A stretch of DNA of 64,000 nt. It comes from Rhizobacter koreensis (GTDB taxonomy: Bacteria; Pseudomonadota; Gammaproteobacteria; Burkholderiales; Burkholderiaceae_C). Where the stretch lies: assembly GCF_013366375.1 (NCBI RefSeq), contig NZ_JABWMJ010000012.1, positions 62,001-126,000 on the forward strand, given 5' to 3'. The position numbers were made by a program, and so were the translations under genes. Shown piece after piece: positions 1 through 8,614 of the stretch (position 1 is the stretch's first letter; each line of letters starts with the position of its first letter). The notes beneath the pieces were generated by a model that was not told the origin of the DNA, ran no database searches, and saw only the letters and a list, made by a program, of their open reading frames with translations.

Positions 1-84
1 TCGAGTCGGCAGGTCCTGCAAGACCCCGCCCGCACCAGGCGACTGCCCGGCGCGCTTCTTCCCCGTACGAGACAAGGAATCCAC

Positions 85-1215
85 GTGACCGAGAAAACCA
101 CCGCGCCGGCGCCGCGTCGCCGCTTCCTGAAGAAGGCCGCCGTCAGCGCCGGCGCCGCTGGAGCGCTTGCCGCGCCGATGGTCTCGCGCGCGCAGACCAC
201 GAGCCTGCGCTTCCAGAGCACCTGGCCGTCGAAGGACATCTTCCACGAGTACGCGCAGGACTTCGCCAAGAAGGTCAACGACATGGCCGGCGGCCGGCTC
301 AAGATCGAGGTGCTGCCTGCCGGCGCGGTCGTCCCGGCGTTCCAGCTGCTCGAGGCCGTCGCCAAGGGCACGCTCGACGGCGGTCACGGCGTTGTCGCCT
401 ATCACTACGGCAAGAACTCGGCGCTTGCGCTCTGGGGCTCGGGCCCGGGTTTCGGCATGGACGCCAACATGCTGCTCGCCTGGCACAACTACGGCGGCGG
501 CAAGGCGCTGCTCGAGGAAATCTACAAGAGCATCAACATCGACGTGGTGTCGTACCTGTACGGCCCGATGCCGACTCAGCCGTTCGGCTGGTTCAAGAAG
601 CCGGTCGCGAACGCCAGCGATCTGAAGGGCGTCAAGTTCCGCACGGTGGGTCTCGCGGTCGACATGTACACCGACATGGGCGCGGCGGTGAACCCGCTGC
701 CGGGCGGCGAGATCGTTCCGGCACTGGATCGCGGCCTCATCGACGGCGCCGAGTTCAACAACGCGTCCAGCGACCGCGTGCTCGGCTTTCCCGACGTCGC
801 GAAGAACTGCATGCTGCAGAGCTTCCACCAGTGCAACGAGCAGTTCGAGGTGCTGTTCAACCGCGGCAAGTACAACGCGCTGCCGCAGGAGCTGAAGTCG
901 ATCATCGACTACGCCGTGCAGGCCGCGAGCGCCGACATGAGCTGGAAGGCCGTGCATCGCAACTCGCAGGACTATCAAGAGCTCAAGAAGGCCGGCGTCA
1001 AGTTCTACAAGACGCCCGATTCGATCCTGCGCGCGCAGCTCGCGTCGTGGGACAAGATCGTGGCCAAGAAGGGCGAGGAGAACCCGCTGTTCAAGCGCGT
1101 GATCGATTCGCAGCGCGCGTTCGCCGAGCGTGCCGGCGCCTGGCACAGCGACTACACGGTCGACTACCGCATGGCCTACAACCACTACTTCGCCCGCGGC
1201 GGCAAGAAGGCCTGA
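85..1215 (+). CDS. dctP: TRAP transporter solute-binding protein, DctP family
   Basis: Periplasmic receptor of a TRAP transporter, which captures an organic acid and hands it to the membrane subunits encoded next. The 376-residue length is normal for the DctP family. The N-terminus has a twin-arginine signal (RRRFLKKA near residue 12, then an Ala-rich stretch ending SRAQ), so export of the folded protein is likely. Mature-domain landmarks are TWPSKDIFHEYA, a PAFQLLEAV segment and the FRTVGLAVDMY region, where the family keeps its carboxylate-binding Arg. The GTG start is chosen because aaggaat lies just before it and the Tat motif follows at once. The ligand is unknown; the sequence feels closest to receptors for 2-oxo acids such as TakP, but that is a guess. 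A strong terminator separates the gene from dctQ. Confidence 0.9.
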   Translation: MTEKTTAPAPRRRFLKKAAVSAGAAGALAAPMVSRAQTTSLRFQSTWPSKDIFHEYAQDFAKKVNDMAGGRLKIEVLPAGAVVPAFQLLEAVAKGTLDGGHGVVAYHYGKNSALALWGSGPGFGMDANMLLAWHNYGGGKALLEEIYKSINIDVVSYLYGPMPTQPFGWFKKPVANASDLKGVKFRTVGLAVDMYTDMGAAVNPLPGGEIVPALDRGLIDGAEFNNASSDRVLGFPDVAKNCMLQSFHQCNEQFEVLFNRGKYNALPQELKSIIDYAVQAASADMSWKAVHRNSQDYQELKKAGVKFYKTPDSILRAQLASWDKIVAKKGEENPLFKRVIDSQRAFAERAGAWHSDYTVDYRMAYNHYFARGGKKA

Positions 1216-1246
1216 TCGCCCGATTTCCGTCGCCTCGCGCGAACAG

Positions 1247-1278
1247 CGGGGGCGCCGCGCGGCGCCCCCGTTTTTTTT
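1247..1278 (+). terminator. Intrinsic terminator between dctP and dctQ
   Basis: A perfect 10-bp GC stem (cgggggcgcc, loop gcgc, ggcgcccccg) is followed by eight T residues. Its position after the receptor gene and before the permease genes suggests partial termination, giving more receptor than permease. Confidence 0.93.
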
Positions 1279-1305
1279 CGCATCCACTTCTGCCGGAACC
1301 GTTCG

Positions 1306-1932
1306 ATGCAGCAACTCCTGCTTACCGTTGATCGATTCTCGACGTGGATCGGCAAGCTCTTCGCCTGGACCGTGGTCCTGCTGACGCTGCTGATCTCCGC
1401 CGAGGTGTTCTCCCGCTACGTCCTGAACAAGCCGCATGCGTGGGTGCTCGATGCACAGATCATGCTGTACGGCACCCTCTTCATGTTCGCGGGCGCCTAT
1501 ACGCTCAGCAAGAGCGGACACGTGCGCGGCGACGTGCTGTACGGGTTCTTCCGTCCGCGCACCCAGGCGACGATCGACTTCACGCTCTACATCGTGTTCT
1601 TCCTGCCAGGGCTCGTGGCCATGACCTGGGCCGGCTGGCACTACGCCAACGACTCGCTGGCGATGCGCGAGCAGACGTTCAACGCGGACCCGCTGCCGGT
1701 CTATCCATTCAAGTTCGTGATTCCGTTCGCCGGCGCCGTGCTGCTGCTGCAGGGGCTGGTCGAGATCGCGCGCTGCGTGCTCTGCCTGCAGCGCGGCGAC
1801 TGGCCGTCTCGCGACGAGGACGTCGAGGAAGTCGACGTCGACAAGCTCAAGGAGATGGTCCACGCCAAGGACGTCGACGTCGACGCCATCGAGCGCTACG
1901 TTCCGCCCGCCCAGCGGCAGGAGGGTGCGTGA
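1306..1932 (+). CDS. dctQ: TRAP transporter small permease subunit, DctQ family
   Basis: Small membrane subunit of the TRAP transporter. The protein has 208 residues with four hydrophobic segments (about residues 15-35, 50-70, 85-105 and 130-150), the usual DctQ plan, and the family motif around FSRYVLNKPHAWVLD. The C-terminal 60 residues are an unusually acidic tail rich in Asp, Glu, Val and Lys (DVEEVDVDKLKEM, KDVDVDAIE), longer than in most DctQ proteins and probably cytoplasmic. The stop codon overlaps the dctM start by one base (TGATG), so the two subunits are translationally coupled. Confidence 0.9.
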   Translation: MQQLLLTVDRFSTWIGKLFAWTVVLLTLLISAEVFSRYVLNKPHAWVLDAQIMLYGTLFMFAGAYTLSKSGHVRGDVLYGFFRPRTQATIDFTLYIVFFLPGLVAMTWAGWHYANDSLAMREQTFNADPLPVYPFKFVIPFAGAVLLLQGLVEIARCVLCLQRGDWPSRDEDVEEVDVDKLKEMVHAKDVDVDAIERYVPPAQRQEGA

Positions 1933-4007
1933 TGAAGCTGCGCAAGGAACTCTGGTTCGGCTTCATCCTGATGGGCATCATCGTGGCGGGCGCCGTCACG
2001 ATGATGCTCACGGCGCCCGTGATCACCAACGGCCACATCGGGCTGCTGATGCTCTCGCTGGTGGTGGTCGCGATCATGCTGGGTTTCCCCACGGCGTTCA
2101 CGCTGATGGGCATGGGAATCCTGTTCGCCTACTTCGCCTACCACTCCGGAGGGCAGACGGCGAGCGGGGCGATGACGCAGACGCTCGACCTGATGGTGCA
2201 GCGCGTGTTCTCGGTGATGAGCAGCGACGTGCTGATCGCGATCCCGCTGTTCGTGTTCATGGGCTATCTGGTCGAGCGCGCCAACCTCATCGAGAAGCTG
2301 TTCGGGAGCCTGCACCTGGCGCTTGCGCGCGTGCCGGGGTCGCTCGCGGTGGCGACGCTCGTCACCTGCGCGGTGTTCGCCACCGCCACCGGCATCGTCG
2401 GCGCGGTCGTCACGCTGATGGGCCTGTTGGCATTGCCGCAGATGCTGCGTGCAGGGTATGACGTGCGGGTGTCCGCCGGCTCCATCACCGCCGGCGGCTG
2501 CCTCGGCATCCTGATCCCGCCGTCGGTGCTGCTGATCGTCTATGGCGCGACCGCCGGCGTCTCGGTGGTGCAGCTCTACGCCGGTGCGTTCTTTCCCGGG
2601 CTGATGCTCGCCGGGCTCTACATCGTCTACGTGATCATCGTGGCCAAGATCAAGCCCAGCCTCGCGCCGCCGCTCACCGCCGAGCAGCGCCACGTGCCGC
2701 TGCCGGCGCCGACCGTCGAAGCGGGCGGCCGCGGCGAGCAGCGCGCCTTGCCGGCGCTCATGCGCGCGATCAAGGGGCGGCGCAACCACAACGTGCCGCT
2801 GAGCTACCTGCTGCGCCAGCTCTTGGTCGCGCTGCTGCCGCTGCTGCTGTTCGTGATCGCTGCGCTCATGAGCTACGAGGTCGCGGTCTCCGCGCCGCCG
2901 GCGGCCGAAACGGGCGGCCTGCAGCAGATCGGCGAGGAACGCCGCAGCGGCAGCAATGCCGGTGGGCTGCAGGAGCCGTCGGCCACAGATTCGGGAGGTC
3001 TCGCCGAGCCGCCGGCCAGCGGCGGTCTCGCGGAGCCGCCATCGGGAGGGCTGGCCGAGCCCCCGGCCGGCGGAGGCCTTGCCGAGCCGCCGTCCGCTAG
3101 CGTGGCCGAAACGCCCTCGTCTGGCGGGCTCGCCCAGCCGCCCGGCGCGGCGGGCGCCACGGCACCGAGCGCCGACAACGGCGGCCTCGCCGAGCCTGGC
3201 GGCGCTGGCCGGACGAGCGGGATGGGCGACGCTCGGGCGGCCGGCACGGCGCAGGGGCCGGGCACCGGCTACTGGATCGGCCTCGGTGCCGCGACGGCCG
3301 CGCTGATCGCGTACTACGCCCTCCTCAGCCTGTCGCGCCTCGAGATCTTCAAGATGCTGCTGGCGTCGTTCTTCCCGCTGCTCATCATGATCCTCGCGGT
3401 GCTCGGCTCGATCGTGTTCGGCCTCGCGACGCCGACCGAGGCGGCGGCGGTCGGCGCGTTCGGCGGCTTCCTGCTCGCCGCCGCGTACCGTCAGCTCAAC
3501 CTCGGGATGATCAAGGAGTCGGTGTTCCTCACCGCCAAGACCTCGGCGATGGTGTGCTGGCTGTTCGTCGGCTCGGCGATCTTCTCAGCCGCGTTCGCGC
3601 TGCTCGGCGGGCAGGCGCTCGTCGAGCAGTGGGTGCTCGGCATGAACCTCACGAAGACGCAGTTCCTGGTGCTGAGCCAGGTCATCATCTTCGTGCTCGG
3701 CTGGCCGCTCGAGTGGACCGAGATCATCGTCATCTTCATGCCGATCTTCATCCCGCTGCTCGACAAGTTCGGCGTCGATCCGCTGTTCTTCGGGTTGCTG
3801 GTCGCGCTGAACCTGCAGACCGCGTTCCTCAGTCCTCCGGTCGCGATGTCGGCGTTCTACCTGAAGGGGGTCGCGCCCAAGCACGTCACGCTGAACCAGA
3901 TCTTCGCGGGGATGCTGCCGTTCATGGGCATCCAGATCCTTGCGATCGTGCTGCTCTACGCGTTCCCCGGCATCGGTCTCTGGCTGCCGCAGGTGCTCTA
4001 CAAGTAG
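1932..4007 (+). CDS. dctM: TRAP transporter large permease subunit, DctM family, with a repeat-rich insert
   Basis: Main transport subunit of the TRAP system, using an ion gradient to import the acid bound by DctP. The protein has 691 residues; DctM proteins are usually near 430. The N-terminal half (TGIVGAVVTLMGLLALPQM, then GCLGILIPPSVLL) and C-terminal half (FGLATPTEAAAVGAFGG, then LNLQTAFLSPPVAMSAFYLKG) carry the typical family segments. Between them lie about 170 extra residues: a basic linker, an extra membrane helix, and a Gly/Ala/Pro stretch with repeats of GGLAEPP (about residues 328-425), then another helix. The start is the ATG overlapping the dctQ stop. The repeat stretch is not needed for the known fold, and which side of the membrane it faces cannot be decided. 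Confidence 0.9.
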   Translation: MKLRKELWFGFILMGIIVAGAVTMMLTAPVITNGHIGLLMLSLVVVAIMLGFPTAFTLMGMGILFAYFAYHSGGQTASGAMTQTLDLMVQRVFSVMSSDVLIAIPLFVFMGYLVERANLIEKLFGSLHLALARVPGSLAVATLVTCAVFATATGIVGAVVTLMGLLALPQMLRAGYDVRVSAGSITAGGCLGILIPPSVLLIVYGATAGVSVVQLYAGAFFPGLMLAGLYIVYVIIVAKIKPSLAPPLTAEQRHVPLPAPTVEAGGRGEQRALPALMRAIKGRRNHNVPLSYLLRQLLVALLPLLLFVIAALMSYEVAVSAPPAAETGGLQQIGEERRSGSNAGGLQEPSATDSGGLAEPPASGGLAEPPSGGLAEPPAGGGLAEPPSASVAETPSSGGLAQPPGAAGATAPSADNGGLAEPGGAGRTSGMGDARAAGTAQGPGTGYWIGLGAATAALIAYYALLSLSRLEIFKMLLASFFPLLIMILAVLGSIVFGLATPTEAAAVGAFGGFLLAAAYRQLNLGMIKESVFLTAKTSAMVCWLFVGSAIFSAAFALLGGQALVEQWVLGMNLTKTQFLVLSQVIIFVLGWPLEWTEIIVIFMPIFIPLLDKFGVDPLFFGLLVALNLQTAFLSPPVAMSAFYLKGVAPKHVTLNQIFAGMLPFMGIQILAIVLLYAFPGIGLWLPQVLYK
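2913..3200 (+). repeat. GGLAEPP peptide repeats inside dctM
   Basis: The translated region holds four exact GGLAEPP units plus variants (GGLQQIG, GGLQEPS, GGLAQPP, GGLAEPG), spaced by short Ala/Ser/Gly linkers. The DNA of the units differs at synonymous positions, so the array is not a fresh replication-slippage product and the peptide seems to be maintained. Confidence 0.85.
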
Positions 4008-4137
4008 CCGCATCGAGCGTGCGCGGCAGGCGGCAGGCGCCGCCTGCCCGTGCAGGTCGCGCAGCCGGCACGGCTGCCCTCGGCACCGATTTGCGCGTGC
4101 CAGAATCCGCGCTCGCCTCGGGCCCGGAGCACGTGCC

Positions 4138-5478
<1,341 letters not shown>

Positions 5479-5531
5479 ACGCCGATAATCGGGCGCTTTG
5501 GCGGCGATTTGCCGCCGGTCTGGAGAACGAA

Positions 5532-5804
5532 ATGGCTCGAATGGTGCAGTGCGCCCTGCTGAAGAAGGAAGCCGAAGGGCTCGACACGCTGGTTTACCCG
5601 GGCGAGCTCGGCAAGCGCATCTACGCGTCGATCAGCAAGGAAGCCTGGCAGATGTGGATGAAGCATCAGACGATGCTGGTCAACGAGAACCGGCTCAACC
5701 TCGCCGACCAGCGGGCCCGCCAGTATCTGGCGCGTCAGATGGAGAATTTCCTTTTCGGCGGCGGCGCCGAACAGCCCGCCGGCTATGTGCCGCCGAGCGC
5801 GTGA
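5532..5804 (+). CDS. yggX: Fe(2+)-trafficking protein YggX
   Basis: Small 90-residue cytoplasmic protein of the YggX family, linked to iron handling and protection of Fe-S clusters from oxidation. The start MARMVQCALLKKEAEGLD contains the conserved Cys7 and KKEAEGLD, followed by YPGELGKRIY, SKEAWQMWMKHQTMLVNENRLNL and a C-terminal MENFLFGGG. The ATG is preceded by ggagaacga. It lies 53 bases after argA in the same direction and may share its transcript. Confidence 0.95.
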   Translation: MARMVQCALLKKEAEGLDTLVYPGELGKRIYASISKEAWQMWMKHQTMLVNENRLNLADQRARQYLARQMENFLFGGGAEQPAGYVPPSA

Positions 5805-5832
5805 TTGGCGGCACGGATCGATTTGCGGGAGT

Positions 5833-5860
5833 TTGCGCGACGGCGCGGTTTGACTAGAAT
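5833..5860 (+). promoter_or_regulatory. Candidate sigma-70 promoter of the H-NS-like gene
   Basis: TTGCGC and TAGAAT are separated by 16 bases and lie in the gap after yggX, about 37 bases before the GTG start of the next gene. The match to TTGACA/TATAAT is moderate, but it stands out in this GC-rich context. Confidence 0.5.
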
Positions 5861-5897
5861 TGCGCCCCGATCGCACCCACGACTCCAAGGAAACACC

Positions 5898-6203
5898 GTG
5901 ACGACTCTCAAGGAATTGCTTGCCCAGAAGGAAGCCCTCGATCGGGAAATCGAACAGACCAAGAAAGAGGAGCGGTCCGCGGCAATCCAGAAAGTCCGCG
6001 AACTGATGTCCGAATATGGGCTCACCGACGCCGACCTGAAAGGTCGCGGCACGCCCAAGGCGGCAAGTCGCAGCGGCACCAAGGTCGCCGCCAAGTACCG
6101 CAACGCCTCCACCGGCGAGACCTGGAGCGGTCGCGGTCTGCAACCGAAGTGGCTGAAGGCGGCGCTCGCCACCGGCCGCAAGCTGAGCGACTTCGCGGTC
6201 TGA
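5898..6203 (+). CDS. H-NS family nucleoid-associated protein
   Basis: A 101-residue DNA-binding protein that probably silences or structures AT-rich DNA. Residues 1-45 form an amphipathic charged oligomerization helix (TTLKELLAQKEALDREIEQ). Residues 65-95 hold the H-NS DNA-binding motif (KYRNASTGETWSGRGLQPKW), with WSGRG in place of the enterobacterial QGR loop, as is common in Burkholderiales. The GTG start is chosen because ccaagg lies upstream and the helix starts there. It has its own likely promoter. Several H-NS paralogues per genome are usual in this group, so the exact role is open. Confidence 0.9.
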   Translation: MTTLKELLAQKEALDREIEQTKKEERSAAIQKVRELMSEYGLTDADLKGRGTPKAASRSGTKVAAKYRNASTGETWSGRGLQPKWLKAALATGRKLSDFAV

Positions 6204-6310
6204 TCCGCGGCGCGCGTCGAACGGGTGCCGCCGGCCGCGCGGCACCGCGCCGCGCCTCGTGGCCCGTCGAGCCCAGCCGCTCCCGCCGGCGCGCGACCTA
6301 GACTTCGGCG

Positions 6311-8047
6311 GTGATCCCGCCCGGCTTCGTCCACGACCTCCTCGCCCGCGTCGACATCGTCGAAGTGGTCGGCCGCTCGGTCGACCTCAAGAAGGCGGGC
6401 GTCAACCATAAGGGCCTGTGCCCGTTCCACGCCGAGAAGTCGCCGAGCTTCACGGTCAGCCCGACGCGCCAGACCTATCACTGCTTCGGCTGCGGCGCGC
6501 ACGGCAACGCCGTCGGCTTCCTGATGGAGCACGTCGGGCTCGGCTTCATCGATGCGGTGCGCGATCTCGCCCAGCAGGTCGGCATGAGCGTTCCCGAGGA
6601 CGACGCCAGCCCCGCCGAGCGCGAGGAGGCGCAGGCGCGCAAGAAGCGCCAGGCGACGCTGAGCGAGGTGCTGGCACGCGCCGCCGACAGCTACCGGCGC
6701 CACCTGCGCGCCAGCCCGCGTGCCATCGACTACCTCAAGGGGCGCGGCCTTTCGGGCGAGATCGCCGCCCGGTTCGGGCTCGGCTACGCCCCCGAAGGCT
6801 GGCGCAGCCTTGCCAGCGTGTTTCCCGAGTACGACGACCCGTTGCTCGAGGAGAGCGGCCTCGTGATCGCGCAGGGCGACGCCGACGATTCCGCCGCGCG
6901 CAAGCGCTACGACCGCTTCCGCGACCGGATCATGTTTCCGATCCGCTCGGTGCGCGGCGAGATCATCGGCTTCGGCGGCCGCGTCATCGACCACGGCGAG
7001 CCGAAGTACCTCAACTCTCCCGAGACGCCGATCTTCAGCAAGGGTCGCGAGCTGTACGGCCTGCACGAGGCGCGCACGGCGCTCAGGGAGCGCGGCTACG
7101 CGCTCGTGGTCGAGGGCTACATGGATGTCGTCGCGCTGGCGCAGGTGGGGTTCGGCAATGCGGTCGCGACGCTCGGCACGGCATGCACCGCCGACCACCT
7201 GATCAAGCTGTTCCGCTTCACCGATTCGGTGGTGTTCAGCTTCGACGGCGACGCCGCCGGCCGGCGCGCGGCCGCGCGCGCGCTCGAGGCGAGCCTGCCG
7301 CACGCGACCGATACCCGCACCGTGCGCTTTCTCTTCCTTCCGGCCGAGCACGACCCCGACAGCTACGTGCGCGAGCACGGCGCCGCGGCGTTCGAGGAGC
7401 AGGTCGCCGGTGCGGTGCCCCTCTCCAAGCAGCTGCTCGAGCAGGCGCGCGACGGCACGACGCTCGACACCCCGGAGGGTCGGGCGCGTTTCGTCGCCAA
7501 CGCCAAGCCGCTGTGGGCGCTGCTGCCCGCGGGCGTGCTGCGGCGCCAGGTGCTCGCCGAGATCGCGGCGGCCGCTTCGATGCCGCTCGACGAACTCGCC
7601 GCCGAGTGGCGCCTGCCGCGCGCGTCGGCGCCTCCCGCGTCGGTCACGAGGCCGGCACCCGCGTGGACCCCGCCGCGCGGCCGCGCGCCGCGTCCGCGCT
7701 CTGTGATGCGCCAGCCGCACGACCGCGTGGTGTGGCTGCTGCTTCTCGAGAGCGCCTGGTGGGACCTGCTCGGCGCTGCTGACCGCGACCTGCTGTGCGC
7801 ACAGCCCGGCTGGCACGGCGAGGCGTTCCGCTTCGTGGATCGCAACCTCGCCGAGCACGGGCCGGAATCGTGGGCGGTGCTGCGCGAGCGCGTCGCCGAG
7901 CAGGATTGGGGCGCCGCCGCCCTCGCCCTAGTCGACACCGAGGATCCCTCGATCGAGCCGTTGCTCGACGACCTGCGCAGCTCGATCGGCCAAATCCGGC
8001 GCGCGGCGGAAAGCCGGGAGGCGCTGCGTCTCCTGGGCAGGCTCTAG
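6311..8047 (+). CDS. dnaG: DNA primase
   Basis: Synthesizes RNA primers for replication at the fork, working with the DnaB helicase. The protein has 578 residues, normal for DnaG. It has an N-terminal zinc ribbon (C37, H40, C58, C61), the primase core, a TOPRIM domain with the VVEGYMD and FSFDGDAAG motifs (metal-binding Glu and Asp residues), and a Pro/Arg linker around residue 440 leading to the helicase-binding domain. The start is GTG. It sits just upstream of rpoD as in the macromolecular-synthesis operon, but rpsU, which usually precedes it, is not next to it here. Confidence 0.96.
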   Translation: MIPPGFVHDLLARVDIVEVVGRSVDLKKAGVNHKGLCPFHAEKSPSFTVSPTRQTYHCFGCGAHGNAVGFLMEHVGLGFIDAVRDLAQQVGMSVPEDDASPAEREEAQARKKRQATLSEVLARAADSYRRHLRASPRAIDYLKGRGLSGEIAARFGLGYAPEGWRSLASVFPEYDDPLLEESGLVIAQGDADDSAARKRYDRFRDRIMFPIRSVRGEIIGFGGRVIDHGEPKYLNSPETPIFSKGRELYGLHEARTALRERGYALVVEGYMDVVALAQVGFGNAVATLGTACTADHLIKLFRFTDSVVFSFDGDAAGRRAAARALEASLPHATDTRTVRFLFLPAEHDPDSYVREHGAAAFEEQVAGAVPLSKQLLEQARDGTTLDTPEGRARFVANAKPLWALLPAGVLRRQVLAEIAAAASMPLDELAAEWRLPRASAPPASVTRPAPAWTPPRGRAPRPRSVMRQPHDRVVWLLLLESAWWDLLGAADRDLLCAQPGWHGEAFRFVDRNLAEHGPESWAVLRERVAEQDWGAAALALVDTEDPSIEPLLDDLRSSIGQIRRAAESREALRLLGRL

Positions 8048-8106
8048 GAGCCTGGGCGGCAGAGAGGCTCCCCGCGTCGGGCCGGCGAGGGGCAGCAGGC
8101 GAGGCG

Positions 8107-8142
8107 CGAGGCTTGTCCAAGCTGCCGCCGGGACAAGCCTCG
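8107..8142 (+). terminator. Hairpin after dnaG, possible terminator without a T-run
   Basis: cgaggcttgtcc and ggacaagcctcg form a perfect 12-bp stem around a 12-base loop. No T-run follows, so it may slow polymerase, protect the dnaG 3' end, or act only together with Rho. Confidence 0.5.
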
Positions 8143-8332
8143 CAACGCTGCCGTGCCCCTTGCAGACGCAGCCTGCCGGGCCGGGTCGACGGGCGGCGCC
8201 GTCCTCCGTTGCCGGCTCGTCGTGTGGCTCGCCACAGCGCCTCGCCGACACGTCGTCCGGCGTCGCGACTCGTCGCGGCGCGGGGCCGCGCTCCGCTACC
8301 GCGCTCGCAGGCATGAATCCTGCGCCGCGAGG

Positions 8333-8338
8333 TATAAT
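8333..8338 (+). promoter_or_regulatory. TATAAT box, probable rpoD promoter
   Basis: A perfect -10 hexamer in a region of high GC, about 275 bases before rpoD. No good TTGACA lies 16-18 bases upstream, so it is either a weak or activator-dependent promoter, or a chance match. Confidence 0.45.
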
Positions 8339-8614
8339 CCTCGGCTTTTCGCGGCACGAGTGACGGCAGCACCTCCGGGCCCCGGCCACCTTCCGAACGA
8401 AGGTTGCATCCCAAGGCCACCCTTTCCCGCAAGGACTGCATCCAACGGCTGGCGCACGCCAGCTTGTCACGCCGCCGAATGGCCCGACGCTGCGCCACGC
8501 GCGGCGCTGCCCTGCCGTTCGTCGCCGACCCGCTGACTTGAATTGCGCCCAACCGCGCGCACCTAGCCGATTGACCCGGCGTGCCCGCACGCCGCCACCG
8601 CTCGAGGAATCCGC

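Larger units (their letters stand above)
8048..8614. other. Long dnaG-rpoD intergenic region
   Basis: A stretch of 567 bases without a convincing gene. It holds a 12-bp perfect hairpin soon after dnaG, one clear TATAAT box in the middle, and a roughly 270-base leader before rpoD. Short open frames here are very rich in Arg/Ala/Pro and look like chance frames of GC-rich DNA. Confidence 0.7.

Noticed and set aside
5857..8550. Shared GAATTGCGCCC before the H-NS gene and before rpoD
   Set aside because: An 11-base match is expected many times by chance and the copies sit in different positions relative to the genes.
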